A DNA stretch of 64,000 nt from Candidatus Caenarcanales bacterium (GCA_020050435.1 JAGVKQ010000016.1:1-64000); one strand, 5' to 3'; positions 35,501 to 44,003 are shown, counted from the stretch's first letter. The notes: generated by a model from the sequence alone, not told the origin. Made by a program: numbers and translations.

Positions 35501-36685
35501 ATGGTTGAAACATATGACATAGCAATTATAGGCGGGGGAATAATAGGCAATTCCATTGCTGCTCACCTGGCCAAAGAAAATCTTAAAATAGCCATAATTG
35601 ATCCAAATAATTTAGGTTTGCCTGCATCAAAAGCAGCAGCAGGACTTTTTCAAATTCAATCAAGTGAATTAGGAAATAAAGAACTAATAGATTTTTGCCA
35701 TGAGTCATTTTCTTATTTCCCCAAGTTTTATAAAGAAATAAGCGATTCATTTGAAAACATTGATTTAGGTTTCAGAAAAACTGGTTCTATTTATTTAACA
35801 TTTAATGAAGAAGATATTAAAGAAAAAGAAAATGAATATAATGAATTAAAAATTAAGCCCAAACTATCATTTCTAAAAAAAGAAGAAGTTTTTATACTTG
35901 AACCAAAAGCAGCAAAAAACATTGTCGGTGGATTTCATTATCCAGAGGAAGGGTACATAAATAATCCGAAGTTTCTAAAAGCAATAAGTTCATATTGCTT
36001 GGCAAATAATACAGTTTTCATAGAATCTAGAGTTGAAGAAATAGCGATCAATAAAAATAAAATTCAAAATGTAGTTCTGGCAAATGGGGAAATAATACAT
36101 GCAAATAAATATATTTTATGCAATGGAGCCTGGGCAAATAAGCTTTTAAAAAAAGCTTTAAATATTGAACAGAATTTAATTATTGGAGTCAAGGGCGAAA
36201 TCATGCAACTGGGCGTCAATGGTCAACTTCCAATAAAAAATGTTCTTCTTTCACATAATGGCTACATAGTCCCAAGACCTGCCACAAACTCTCTAGAAGA
36301 AGATTCAATTATAGTCGGTGGAACGACAGAAGAAATAGATATAGAAAAAACACCGAATATATTTAAGAATTCACCAGAGGGAATATTAAAACTAAATAGA
36401 CTTGTAGAAAACCTTCTACCTTCATGTACAAACCTACCAAGAATTAAAACATGGGCAGGCATAAGACCAAAGACTATAGATTCATTACCTATAATTGATA
36501 CTTCGCCAGATTTAGAAAATTTAATTCTAGCTGTTGGACATTACAGAAATGGTATTTTAATGGGTCCACTTACGGGTAAAATAATAAGTGAGTTAATTTT
36601 AACTAATTCTACGAGCTTTGATATAAATAAATTTAAGTGTGAAAGATTTTTATCTAAGCAACAGCTATCTCATTCAATTGCATAA
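35501..36685 (+). CDS. thiO: FAD-dependent oxidoreductase, glycine oxidase/ThiO-like
   Basis: The 394-residue flavoprotein of the D-amino-acid oxidase family has the dinucleotide motif DIAIIGGGIIGNSIA at the N-terminus and the C-terminal TWAGIRPKTIDSLPIID...VGHYRNGILMGPLTG typical of ThiO. ThiO oxidises glycine to the imine used in thiazole (thiamine) synthesis. ATG 35501 is chosen over the frame from 35444 because it places the FAD motif at residue 6. No other thi genes are near, so a general glycine/sarcosine oxidase cannot be excluded. Confidence 0.8.
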   Translation: MVETYDIAIIGGGIIGNSIAAHLAKENLKIAIIDPNNLGLPASKAAAGLFQIQSSELGNKELIDFCHESFSYFPKFYKEISDSFENIDLGFRKTGSIYLTFNEEDIKEKENEYNELKIKPKLSFLKKEEVFILEPKAAKNIVGGFHYPEEGYINNPKFLKAISSYCLANNTVFIESRVEEIAINKNKIQNVVLANGEIIHANKYILCNGAWANKLLKKALNIEQNLIIGVKGEIMQLGVNGQLPIKNVLLSHNGYIVPRPATNSLEEDSIIVGGTTEEIDIEKTPNIFKNSPEGILKLNRLVENLLPSCTNLPRIKTWAGIRPKTIDSLPIIDTSPDLENLILAVGHYRNGILMGPLTGKIISELILTNSTSFDINKFKCERFLSKQQLSHSIA

Positions 36686-36917
36686 ACTTATTTTCTTCAA
36701 TAACCAGTTTTTTTGCTGCTAGAACTAATAGATTTTGATGATAACAACTTGGATAGGTTTTATTTTTAATTTTCAAATTAAAGTATGTAGAGTCCTCTTC
36801 TTTAACCTTATTTGTATAACCAGCTTCTTCTCTAAGCTGACGGTCTAAAAAGCTTCTCTCAATAGACTCTTGCTCTCTATACCTATCTAATCTTGCTTTT
36901 ACAATATCGTATCCCAT
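36654..36917 (-). CDS. Small hypothetical protein
   Basis: The 87-residue protein is not recognised. Its first half is charged and helical (VKARLDRYREQESIERSFLDRQLREEAG) and its second half resembles a small alpha-beta fold. Its 3' end overlaps the end of the glycine-oxidase-like gene by 32 bases and no ribosome site is obvious. It fills the otherwise empty space before gcvT, which favours it being real, but only moderately. Confidence 0.4.
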   Translation of the reverse strand: MGYDIVKARLDRYREQESIERSFLDRQLREEAGYTNKVKEEDSTYFNLKIKNKTYPSCYHQNLLVLAAKKLVIEENKFMQLNEIAVA

Positions 36918-37007
36918 ACGTTATAGCTTCGGAAGAGCAGGAGGAAGTATAATTGTAAGAGCTACAACTTTTAGAGGAGAGTTTAGAAGTATTAAAGGAG
37001 AAACATA

Positions 37008-38099
37008 GTGATAACCCTAAAAAAGACACCTTTGATTGAATGTCACAAAAAATGTGGAGCCAAACTTGTTGATTTTGCAGGGTTTGAAATGCCTGTTCAA
37101 TATCAAGGAATAATATCTGAACACAATGCAGTAAGAACAAATGCAGGGTTATTTGATGTTTCTCACATGGGTGAATTTATAGTTAGTGGGGAAGAATCAC
37201 AAAAGTTTTTAAATTACTTAGTACCTAATGATGTAGATAAAATTAGTGAGCGTGGACAAGGTTTATACACACAGCTTTGTTATGATAATGGCGGAACCGT
37301 TGATGACTTAATCATATATAACAGAGGTTTTGATTTTCTAGTAGTAGTAAATGCCTCAAATATTGATAAAGACTGGGCTTGGTTTAATAAAAATAAATCT
37401 AGATTTAACGTAGAATTAAGAAATGTTTCTGACAACTTCTCTTTACTTGCCCTGCAAGGACCAAAATCAGAAGAGATTCTAAGCAAGGTTTTAAATATTG
37501 ATTTAACTGTTTTAAAGTCACATAAATACTTTGAGATTAAGAAGTATAATCCACTCTGGATTGCAAGAACAGGCTATACAGGAGAAGATGGCTTTGAAAT
37601 ATTTATAAAAGATGAAAAAGAAGCACAAAAGCTCTGGGATAATTTAATTCAAAATGGAGTCACGCCTTGCGGATTGGGAGCCAGAGATACACTGAGACTT
37701 GAAGCTGCATATCCTCTATATGGTCACGAGCTTGATGATGAGACATCACCTCTTGAAGCAGGACTTGGATGGAGTGTGAAGCTAGATAAAGCATCAGAGT
37801 TCTTAGGAAAATCATCTTTAATAAAGCAAAAGAAAGATGGTTTAAAAAAGAAAATGGTTTGCTTAAAGATAAATGACAAAGTTATTGCAAGACAAGGATA
37901 TAAAGTATTTTCAAAAGAAAATAAAGAGATTGGAATAGTAGCTAGCGGTTCACAAGGACTTACAGTAGGCTATCCAATAGCAACTGCTTACGTAACTCCA
38001 GAAGAGTCTGAGGTTGGAAAAGAACTTTTTGTAAGTATTAGAGATAAGCTGGTATCAGCAACAATAATTAAAAGACCGTTTTATAAGAAATCTACCTGA
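37008..38099 (+). CDS. gcvT: Aminomethyltransferase (glycine cleavage T protein)
   Basis: GcvT transfers the aminomethyl carbon of glycine from the H-protein to tetrahydrofolate. The 363-residue protein has GAKLVDFAGFEMPVQYQGI, LFDVSHMGEF, LALQGPKSEEIL and ARTGYTGEDGFEIF, with the catalytic aspartate in NDVDKI. It starts at GTG seven bases after AAAGGAG. The stop codon overlaps a 28-base palindrome. gcvH and gcvP are not in the window, and no glycine riboswitch is seen in the 90-base leader. Confidence 0.96.
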   Translation: MITLKKTPLIECHKKCGAKLVDFAGFEMPVQYQGIISEHNAVRTNAGLFDVSHMGEFIVSGEESQKFLNYLVPNDVDKISERGQGLYTQLCYDNGGTVDDLIIYNRGFDFLVVVNASNIDKDWAWFNKNKSRFNVELRNVSDNFSLLALQGPKSEEILSKVLNIDLTVLKSHKYFEIKKYNPLWIARTGYTGEDGFEIFIKDEKEAQKLWDNLIQNGVTPCGLGARDTLRLEAAYPLYGHELDDETSPLEAGLGWSVKLDKASEFLGKSSLIKQKKDGLKKKMVCLKINDKVIARQGYKVFSKENKEIGIVASGSQGLTVGYPIATAYVTPEESEVGKELFVSIRDKLVSATIIKRPFYKKST

Positions 38100-38125
38100 A
38101 GGCAGGGGCACGTGCCCCTGCCTTC
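38098..38125. repeat. Perfect 28-base GC-rich palindrome
   Basis: GAAGGCAGGGGCAC (38098-38111) is exactly the reverse complement of 38112-38125. It overlaps the last two bases of the gcvT stop codon and lies between convergent gcvT and frr. No U-tract follows on either side. The GGGGCACG...CGTGCCCC core is of a type common in cyanobacterial genomes. Confidence 0.85.
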
Positions 38126-38140
38126 GCACGTGAATACGTT

Positions 38141-38689
38141 TTATACAGTGAGAACTTCTTTTTCTTTAGAAGCAGCCAATTCATCAATTTCCTTAGAGAA
38201 TTTATCCGTCAATTTTTGAATTTGGTCTTGTTGTTTTTTAGATTCATCTGTGGAGACTTCAAGTTTTTTTAGTCCTTCCAAACCATCACGTCTAGCATTT
38301 CTTAAATGAATCTTCCCATCTTCTGAAAACTTTTTAATAAGTTTTACAAGGTCTTTTCTTCTTTCTTCTGTGAGACTAGGAACTGAAACTCTAACGACAT
38401 TGCCATCATTAGTAGGAGTTAATCCTATATCTGCTTTATTAATAGCAATCTCAATTTCCTTAATGGATCCTTTTTCATATGGTTGAATAACAAGACATTT
38501 ACCATCAGGAGTAGAAATATTTGAGACCTGTTTTATGGGTGTAGGGACACCATAATAATCCACCATTACTCTGTCTAGAAGTCCTGGATTTGCTCTTCCT
38601 GTTCTTACGCCTTGAAGCTCTTTTTGAACATGAGCTACACCCTTTTTCATTTCTTCTTCTATATTTTTAAGTAAATCAGTTGCTTGCAT
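38141..38689 (-). CDS. frr: Ribosome recycling factor
   Basis: RRF, with EF-G, splits post-termination ribosomes. The 182-residue length is normal and the family signature is intact: LQGVRTGRANPGLLDRVMVDYYG, ISTPDGKCLVIQPYEK, LTPTNDGNVVRVSVPSLTEERRKDLVK and RNARRDGLEGLKKLE. It is downstream of uppP and trmD on the same strand, with a 71-base gap. Confidence 0.96.
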   Translation of the reverse strand: MQATDLLKNIEEEMKKGVAHVQKELQGVRTGRANPGLLDRVMVDYYGVPTPIKQVSNISTPDGKCLVIQPYEKGSIKEIEIAINKADIGLTPTNDGNVVRVSVPSLTEERRKDLVKLIKKFSEDGKIHLRNARRDGLEGLKKLEVSTDESKKQQDQIQKLTDKFSKEIDELAASKEKEVLTV

Positions 38690-38760
38690 TTAAATTCCCC
38701 CCAAATATAGCTATATTATAAAACAGAGTAGATACATTGTATACAACATATCTACATCAA

Positions 38761-39606
38761 TCAATTAATCATCCCTTTCCAGTTCAAATATATAACCAAT
38801 AATCCAATTAAAACCCTATAAATTACAAATACATATGTCTTATGATTTTTTAAATACTTAAGTAAAAAGTCTATAGATAAGTACCCAGAAATGAAAGCAG
38901 ATATAACACCTACAATTATATTCATCCAAATTAATTCTTCACCTGATTTTACACTTACAATAAAAGTTCTAAGCTCAAAAAGTCCACTGAGTACTACTGC
39001 AGGCACACTAAGTAAAAAAGAAAACCTTGCAGCATCCTCTCTTTTTATTCCTAAAAATAAGGCTGCAATAATAGTAGAACCAGATCTAGATACACCAGGA
39101 ATAAGAGCTAAACTCTGAGCAAAGCCAATCCATAAAGAATCTAAAAAGTTTATTTTTTGAAGGGTTCTTTCCTGTTTACCAACTTTCTCAGCTACAAAAA
39201 GTAAAATGCCTACAAAAATCAAAGATAAAGAAATTACATTTAAGCTTCTAACCCAGCCATTTTCAATAGGCTCTTTAAATAGCAATCCAAAAAAACAAAT
39301 AGGAAGTGTAGAAAACAAAATCCAAAATCCTAACTTTGATTCAAATGATTTCAATCTAGGTTTTTCATTTTTAAAGAATCTAGGCAAATCAGAAAAAAAA
39401 GAACTATATATTTTTTTCAAGTCTGAGAAAAAATATACGACAACTGCAAGCACCGTCCCCAACTGAATCACGGCAGAATAAGCAGTTCCTGGGTCACCCC
39501 AATGCAAAAGAGCAGGTATTATGCGCAAATGTGCAGTACTACTTACAGGTAAAAATTCTGTAAGTCCTTGTACTATGCCTAAAATAATTGATTGGAATAT
39601 ATTCAT
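38761..39606 (-). CDS. uppP: Undecaprenyl-diphosphatase
   Basis: UppP (BacA) recycles the lipid carrier undecaprenyl pyrophosphate for peptidoglycan and polysaccharide synthesis in the inner membrane. The 281-residue protein has about eight helices and both active-site motifs: GLTEFLPVSSTAH near residue 15 and LIPGVSRSGSTIIAALFLG near residue 168. Its start overlaps the trmD stop by 4 bases (coupled). It would serve the polysaccharide genes at the end of the window. Confidence 0.95.
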   Translation of the reverse strand: MNIFQSIILGIVQGLTEFLPVSSTAHLRIIPALLHWGDPGTAYSAVIQLGTVLAVVVYFFSDLKKIYSSFFSDLPRFFKNEKPRLKSFESKLGFWILFSTLPICFFGLLFKEPIENGWVRSLNVISLSLIFVGILLFVAEKVGKQERTLQKINFLDSLWIGFAQSLALIPGVSRSGSTIIAALFLGIKREDAARFSFLLSVPAVVLSGLFELRTFIVSVKSGEELIWMNIIVGVISAFISGYLSIDFLLKYLKNHKTYVFVIYRVLIGLLVIYLNWKGMIN

Positions 39607-40268
39607 AATAAGTCTGGTCTGTTTTTCTGCGTCTTTTGCTTAGCCTGCTCATCTCGCCATTTTTTTATTTCACCATGATGCCCACTTACTAATATATCAG
39701 GGACTTTTAAGTTGTTGAATTCCTGAGGGCGAGTATATTGAGGGTATTCTAAAAGGTTATTTGTAAAAGATTCTGTTTCATGTGTCTCTTCTTTTTTCAA
39801 CACTCCTGGAATAAGCCTGGCAATAGAATCTATAACTGTTAAAGCACAGATCTCCCCACCACTTAAAATAAAATCTCCCATACAGATTTCTTCATCTACA
39901 TAATTTAATATTCTTTCATCAAATCCTTCATACCTGCCACAAATCATAATTATCTGATCTTCATCTTTTAATCTTTCAGCGCATTTCTGATCCCATTTTT
40001 TACCGCTGGCAGATGTAATTAAAACTTTAGACTTAGGTTTTCTTTTTACACTTAGAAGAGCATTATAAATAGGCTCAAGCATTAAAATTAGTCCTACACC
40101 ACCACCATAAGCCAAATCATCTACCTGATTATGTTTGCCGAGCCCAAATGGTCTCAAGTCTACAGGATTAACCTTTATTAAACCTTCTCTATGACCACGT
40201 CCTACTATACCTAGATCACAGTAGGTATTAATAATGTCAGGAAATAAAGTAATTACGTCAAATTGCAT
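39603..40268 (-). CDS. trmD: tRNA (guanine-N1)-methyltransferase TrmD
   Basis: TrmD makes m1G37 in tRNAs reading CNN and some GNN codons, preventing +1 frameshifts. The 221-residue protein has DVITLFPDI, DDLAYGGGVGLILMLEPI, ICGRYEGFDERI, EICMGDFILSGGE and LEYPQYTRP, the trefoil-knot SPOUT landmarks. It is divergent from tsaD across a 54-base spacer. Confidence 0.95.
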   Translation of the reverse strand: MQFDVITLFPDIINTYCDLGIVGRGHREGLIKVNPVDLRPFGLGKHNQVDDLAYGGGVGLILMLEPIYNALLSVKRKPKSKVLITSASGKKWDQKCAERLKDEDQIIMICGRYEGFDERILNYVDEEICMGDFILSGGEICALTVIDSIARLIPGVLKKEETHETESFTNNLLEYPQYTRPQEFNNLKVPDILVSGHHGEIKKWRDEQAKQKTQKNRPDLL

Positions 40269-40322
40269 TTCTGATTAGCCTTCTTCTAGGTATATTTGCA
40301 CTCATATATTATACTTTATTAC

Positions 40323-41327
40323 ATGCTAATTCTAGCTATAGAAACAAGTTGTGATGATACAGGCTGTGCCATTGTAGAAGATGGTAGAAAAGTCATTGTA
40401 AATAATATCGTTTCACAAATAGAGAAACATCAAGAGTTTGGTGGTGTTAAACCCAGCGTAGCAAAACAAGCTCACTTAGATGTAATAGATAAATTGATCG
40501 AACAAACTTTAAAAGATGCAAACTTAACAATAGAGAAAATAGATGCCATAGCAGTCACTCTAGGACCAGGCTTAGTAATTTCACTACTGGTCGGTTTTAA
40601 TAAAGCAAAAGAATTAGCAAAAAAATACAATAAAAAGTTAATCGGAGTAAATCATTTATTTGGACATATCTGTTCAAATTATTTAGAGTCAGACTTAGAA
40701 CCACCTTTTACTTGTCTTTTAGCTAGTGGTGGTCACACTCAGGTTATAAACGTAAAAACTTTTACGGATTATGAAATTATAGGCACATCTTTAGATGATG
40801 CATGTGGAGAAGCTTTTGATAAAGTAGGCAGGCTCCTGGGCTTACCTTATCCTGGTGGTCCTCACTTAGAAACACTAGCTATAAATGGAAATATAAAAGC
40901 ATTTGAATTACCCATAGGAAAAGTAGGTAATTATGATTTTAGCTTTAGTGGATTAAAAACAGCAGTCCTTAGACTCATAGAAAAACTTCCACCGGATTAC
41001 AATAAATCAGATCTTGCAGCCACATTTCAGGACAATGTCACAAATACATTATTGAAAAAAGTATGCAAAGCAGCTAAAGATCATAACTCCAATAAAATCG
41101 TTATAGCTGGCGGCGTCTCAGCAAATAAAACACTTAGAAAGAAACTCATGGATACTGAGTTTCAAGTATTTATGCCAGGATTAAAATACTGCACAGATAA
41201 TGCAGCCATGATAGGCTCAGCAGGATATTTCTTAAGAGACATTCCTCAAGACTTAGAAACAATGGATGTATTTGCTAGAGACCCTTCTTCTATCAAGTTA
41301 AAAACAGCATCAAGAGCTGCATTGTAA
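40323..41327 (+). CDS. tsaD: tRNA N6-adenosine threonylcarbamoyltransferase TsaD
   Basis: TsaD transfers threonylcarbamoyl to A37 of ANN-decoding tRNAs. From ATG 40323 it has 334 residues: ILAIETSCDDTGCAIV at the start, metal-binding histidines in AKQAHLDVID and GVNHLFGHI, LLASGGHTQVI and VIAGGVSANKTLRK. The open frame from 40296 begins with TTG and adds nine residues not expected in the family. Its last 82 bases overlap the end of miaA on the other strand. Confidence 0.95.
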   Translation: MLILAIETSCDDTGCAIVEDGRKVIVNNIVSQIEKHQEFGGVKPSVAKQAHLDVIDKLIEQTLKDANLTIEKIDAIAVTLGPGLVISLLVGFNKAKELAKKYNKKLIGVNHLFGHICSNYLESDLEPPFTCLLASGGHTQVINVKTFTDYEIIGTSLDDACGEAFDKVGRLLGLPYPGGPHLETLAINGNIKAFELPIGKVGNYDFSFSGLKTAVLRLIEKLPPDYNKSDLAATFQDNVTNTLLKKVCKAAKDHNSNKIVIAGGVSANKTLRKKLMDTEFQVFMPGLKYCTDNAAMIGSAGYFLRDIPQDLETMDVFARDPSSIKLKTASRAAL

Positions 41328-42187
41328 TTTAAGCCATCTAAATAAACCCAATTTATTTTTTTATTTGCTTTAAACCAAGTCATCTGCCTTTTGGTTAATT
41401 GCCTAGTATTCTGGGTGATTTTATCTATCATGGTCTCAAGAGGGTAACTATTTTTTAAAAAATCCAACACTTCAGAGTATCCAATTGTTTTCCTAAAAAG
41501 TTCTAGCTCTCCATATTTTTCTACAAGTCCCTTAACTTCATCAATAAGTCCATTTCCACAAAATCCAAAAGCACGTTTTCTAACCAACTCTTCATGATGG
41601 TCACGGTTTTCATAAGAAAGTCCAATCCAACAAACATCAAATGGTAATTCTTTTATAGTTTTCAATTCAGAAAAAAGCTTATTAGTTTTATAAATAACTT
41701 CAAGAGCTCTTACTGTTCTAAAATTATCATTCTTATGAATAATCTCAGCAGCCTTAGGATCTAAAGAAATCAATCTTTTATGAAGTTCATCCTGACTAAT
41801 ATCTTTAAGCTGCCTTCTAAAACTCGCATCTGGAGACACTTCTGGAATAGAAAGTCCCAGGAGCACTGAGTTTAAATACAGTCCTGTCCCTCCTACAAAA
41901 AGAGGGGTTTTATTCCTTAGAAAAATATCGTTTATTAATTTTTCACTTTCATTTTTATAACTTGAAACAGTATAATTTCCACCTGGTTCGACTATATCAA
42001 TCAAATAGTGAGGGATTCCAAATTTTTCTTTTTCTGTGGGCTTGGCAGTGCCAATATCCATTCCTTTATATACAAGCCTAGAATCTGCAGAAATAATTTC
42101 AAATGGATGTTTCTTAGCTAACTCAATACTAATAGCAGTTTTATAAGTACAAGAAGGACCAACAATTGCAAAAATCTTTTTTTTCAG
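41246..42187 (-). CDS. miaA: tRNA dimethylallyltransferase MiaA (probable CTG start)
   Basis: MiaA prenylates A37 of tRNAs reading UNN codons. The first ATG in frame (42061) would remove the phosphate-binding loop. Reading on upstream gives KKIFAIVGPSCTYKT and then ISADSRLVYKGMDIGTAKP, so the true protein must start earlier. The frame is closed by TAA beyond about 42194, leaving CTG at 42187 as the likely start, 10 bases after AAAGG; this gives 313 residues, a normal length. The Walker A has Tyr where Gly precedes Lys. Later motifs (FVGGTGLYLNSVL, FGFCGNGLIDEV) are intact. The tRNA-Tyr gene ends 37 bases upstream. Confidence 0.88.
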   Translation of the reverse strand: MKKKIFAIVGPSCTYKTAISIELAKKHPFEIISADSRLVYKGMDIGTAKPTEKEKFGIPHYLIDIVEPGGNYTVSSYKNESEKLINDIFLRNKTPLFVGGTGLYLNSVLLGLSIPEVSPDASFRRQLKDISQDELHKRLISLDPKAAEIIHKNDNFRTVRALEVIYKTNKLFSELKTIKELPFDVCWIGLSYENRDHHEELVRKRAFGFCGNGLIDEVKGLVEKYGELELFRKTIGYSEVLDFLKNSYPLETMIDKITQNTRQLTKRQMTWFKANKKINWVYLDGLNYNAALDAVFNLIEEGSLANTSIVSKS

Positions 42188-42224
42188 AAAATTTTAAACC
42201 TTTTTTTCGGCTTCAAAATAGAAA

Positions 42225-42307
42225 TGGGCAGCGCTGGGTTCGAACCAGCGTAGACTTACGTCAGCAGATTTACAGTCTGCCCCCTTTAGCCGCTCGGGCA
42301 GCTGCCC
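42225..42307 (-). tRNA. tRNA-Tyr (anticodon GTA)
   Basis: Acceptor arms GGGCAGC and GCTGCCC, an anticodon loop CTGTAAA with anticodon GTA, a long variable arm (type II tRNA) and T-arm GCTGG-TTCGAAC-CCAGC are all present. The discriminator is A and no CCA is encoded. A36-A37-A38 in the loop is the recognition triplet of MiaA, whose gene lies just downstream. Confidence 0.95.
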
Positions 42308-42365
42308 ATATTGTAAGTTCAAGAAAGCTTGAACCTGAATTATCTGCTCCCAGCAATCTAGAAAC

Positions 42366-42437
42366 AGCCGATAGTCAGATTTGAACTGACGACCTACGGT
42401 TTACAAAACCGGTGCTCTACCCCTGAGCTATATCGGC
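42366..42437 (-). tRNA. tRNA-Thr (anticodon TGT)
   Basis: Acceptor arms GCCGATA and TATCGGC, D-arm AGCTCAGGGGTAGAGC, anticodon loop TTTGTAA with anticodon TGT, and T-arm GTCAG-TTCAAAT-CTGAC fold into a normal cloverleaf. The order tRNA-Thr then tRNA-Tyr resembles the start of the thrU-tyrU cluster in other bacteria, but tRNA-Gly and tuf do not follow. A small palindrome (42317-42334, GTTCAAG/CTTGAAC) lies between the two tRNAs. Confidence 0.95.
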
Positions 42438-42472
42438 AAAACAAAAGCATGAACAAATGAACAAACATTATT

Positions 42473-43087
42473 CTAACAAATATTTAGCTTTTCCTTAAGT
42501 ATTTCATTTACTTCATTATGTAATAATTCAATAGATTTAGACCCATCTAAAATCACATATCTATTTTTGTATAGCTTAGATAATTCATCATAACCCTCTA
42601 TTACATGTTTATAAAACTCAGCCTTAGAACTTTCAATTTTATCTTTAGAGCCCCTCTTATCTGATCTTTCTTCAAAAGTATCTATATCAATCCTAAATAA
42701 AAAAGTAAGATTTGGCTCAGGAAGTCCACATACATCTACTAGCTTCATCATATTTTTTATATCTAACTTTCTACCAAAGCCTTGATAAGCAATAGTAGAA
42801 TCATAATATCTATCACAAAGAACCGTTTTACCTTGAGATACAGCAGGGAAAACAATCTTTTCATAGTTGTCTTGAATACCAGTAAAAAATAAAAGCATTT
42901 CATTAGTTTCTGAAAGTTTCAAATCTGATTTATGCAATAAAATTTTTCTAAGCTCTTTCCCTAACTGAGTTTCACCAGGATTAGAAGTAAAAACTACATC
43001 TTTTCTATTTTTAAATTCTTTTTTTAAAAGATCTATCTGAGTAGTTTTACCCGATGAGTCAATCCCTTCAAATGTGATAAAAGACAT
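42473..43087 (-). CDS. tmk: Thymidylate kinase
   Basis: Tmk phosphorylates dTMP to dTDP. The 204-residue protein has the P-loop FEGIDSSGKTTQ (residues 5-16), the DRYYDSTIAYQGFGR segment near residue 93 and a lid region with RGSKDKIES. It follows the cytochrome gene after 3 bases and precedes tRNA-Thr on the same strand. Confidence 0.95.
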   Translation of the reverse strand: MSFITFEGIDSSGKTTQIDLLKKEFKNRKDVVFTSNPGETQLGKELRKILLHKSDLKLSETNEMLLFFTGIQDNYEKIVFPAVSQGKTVLCDRYYDSTIAYQGFGRKLDIKNMMKLVDVCGLPEPNLTFLFRIDIDTFEERSDKRGSKDKIESSKAEFYKHVIEGYDELSKLYKNRYVILDGSKSIELLHNEVNEILKEKLNIC

Positions 43088-43090
43088 TGT

Positions 43091-43423
43091 TTACTTCTTT
43101 AATGTTTGTAGATAAGTATAAATAGCACCGAACTGAACAGCATCTGCAGTTAGATTAGGATACTTAGGCATAGGTGGTGGTGGATTATTTAAAAATGCTT
43201 TAAAAGCCCCAGGAGAAGCAAGTTTTGATGAACCAATAACTGGCTTATCTTTTTTAATTGCATTTAAACCATTGAAATGACAACCTGCACAGTTTGCTTT
43301 AAAAACTTTTTCACCCAAGACTAAAGAGTTTTCTGCTTTAGCTTTTTCAAAGAAATTATAACCAACAATAACTATGGATACTAATCCGAAAATTACCACT
43401 ATTGTTTTTACTGGTTTTGTCAT
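43091..43423 (-). CDS. Membrane-anchored c-type cytochrome (c6-like, class I)
   Basis: The 110-residue protein has an uncleaved or cleavable N-terminal hydrophobic segment (VKTIVVIFGLVSIVIVGYNFF), a haem site CAGCH at residues 45-49 and a likely methionine ligand in PPPPMPKYPNLT. Size and fold suit a small electron carrier outside the inner membrane. It is sandwiched tightly between rplI (7 bases) and tmk (3 bases), so it is part of a housekeeping operon rather than a respiratory one. It implies some respiratory electron transport. Confidence 0.88.
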   Translation of the reverse strand: MTKPVKTIVVIFGLVSIVIVGYNFFEKAKAENSLVLGEKVFKANCAGCHFNGLNAIKKDKPVIGSSKLASPGAFKAFLNNPPPPMPKYPNLTADAVQFGAIYTYLQTLKK

Positions 43424-43430
43424 TTAAATA

Positions 43431-43904
43431 TTAGGGTTGAGCTTCTGGGCTAACGACAACTTCTATTTCAGTAGAAACTTCTGGGTGAAGTTTAATTTTT
43501 ACTGGATACTTACCAACTTCATGAATTCCTCTCTTGAGATTCACTTGTTTTTTATCTACTTTAAACTCTTCACCTAATTTCTCATTAAGGACTTCTGCAA
43601 TTTCTTTAGTGGTTATAGCACCAAACAATTTACCGGATTCTCCAGCTTTAGCCTTGATTTCAATGGATGCAATTTCAAGAAGCTTTGAATTGATTTCTTC
43701 AGCTTTTGCTTTTGTCTCTTTATTCAACTTCTCAATTTTTTCTTTTTTCTTTTCTACACTTCTAATTTCACCAATTGTAGGGAGTGTTGCTAATCCTTGT
43801 GGTAATAAGTAGTTTCTTGCATAACCAGGCTTAACGGTAACGATTTCACCGATATCTCCGAGTTTTTCAACACTTTCTTTTAATAGTACTTGTACGTTAG
43901 GCAT
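43431..43904 (-). CDS. rplI: 50S ribosomal protein L9
   Basis: The 157-residue protein has the N-terminal domain VQVLLKESVEKLGDIGEIVTVKPGYARNYLLP in sequence, a long connecting helix (residues 50-80) and the C-terminal RNA-binding domain with KLFGAITTKEIAE. It is about eight residues longer than the E. coli protein at the C-terminus. It is upstream of the cytochrome gene on the same strand. Confidence 0.96.
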   Translation of the reverse strand: MPNVQVLLKESVEKLGDIGEIVTVKPGYARNYLLPQGLATLPTIGEIRSVEKKKEKIEKLNKETKAKAEEINSKLLEIASIEIKAKAGESGKLFGAITTKEIAEVLNEKLGEEFKVDKKQVNLKRGIHEVGKYPVKIKLHPEVSTEIEVVVSPEAQP

Positions 43905-44003
43905 AAATTTATCTCTTTCTTCTTAAAATTCAACTTTGGAAAGAATATTTTAGCATGAGGGTAGGTGTAATTAGGAGCTAAAGGCATGGCAATCCACCGT
44001 AAA

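Noticed and set aside
36918-37007. Glycine riboswitch upstream of gcvT
   Set aside because: The 90-base spacer is too short and lacks the conserved paired GGAGA elements in the right arrangement.
42166-42384. Plus-strand open frame of 72 codons over the tRNA-Tyr region
   Set aside because: It is the complement of tRNA-Tyr and the miaA start; there is no ribosome site or family match.
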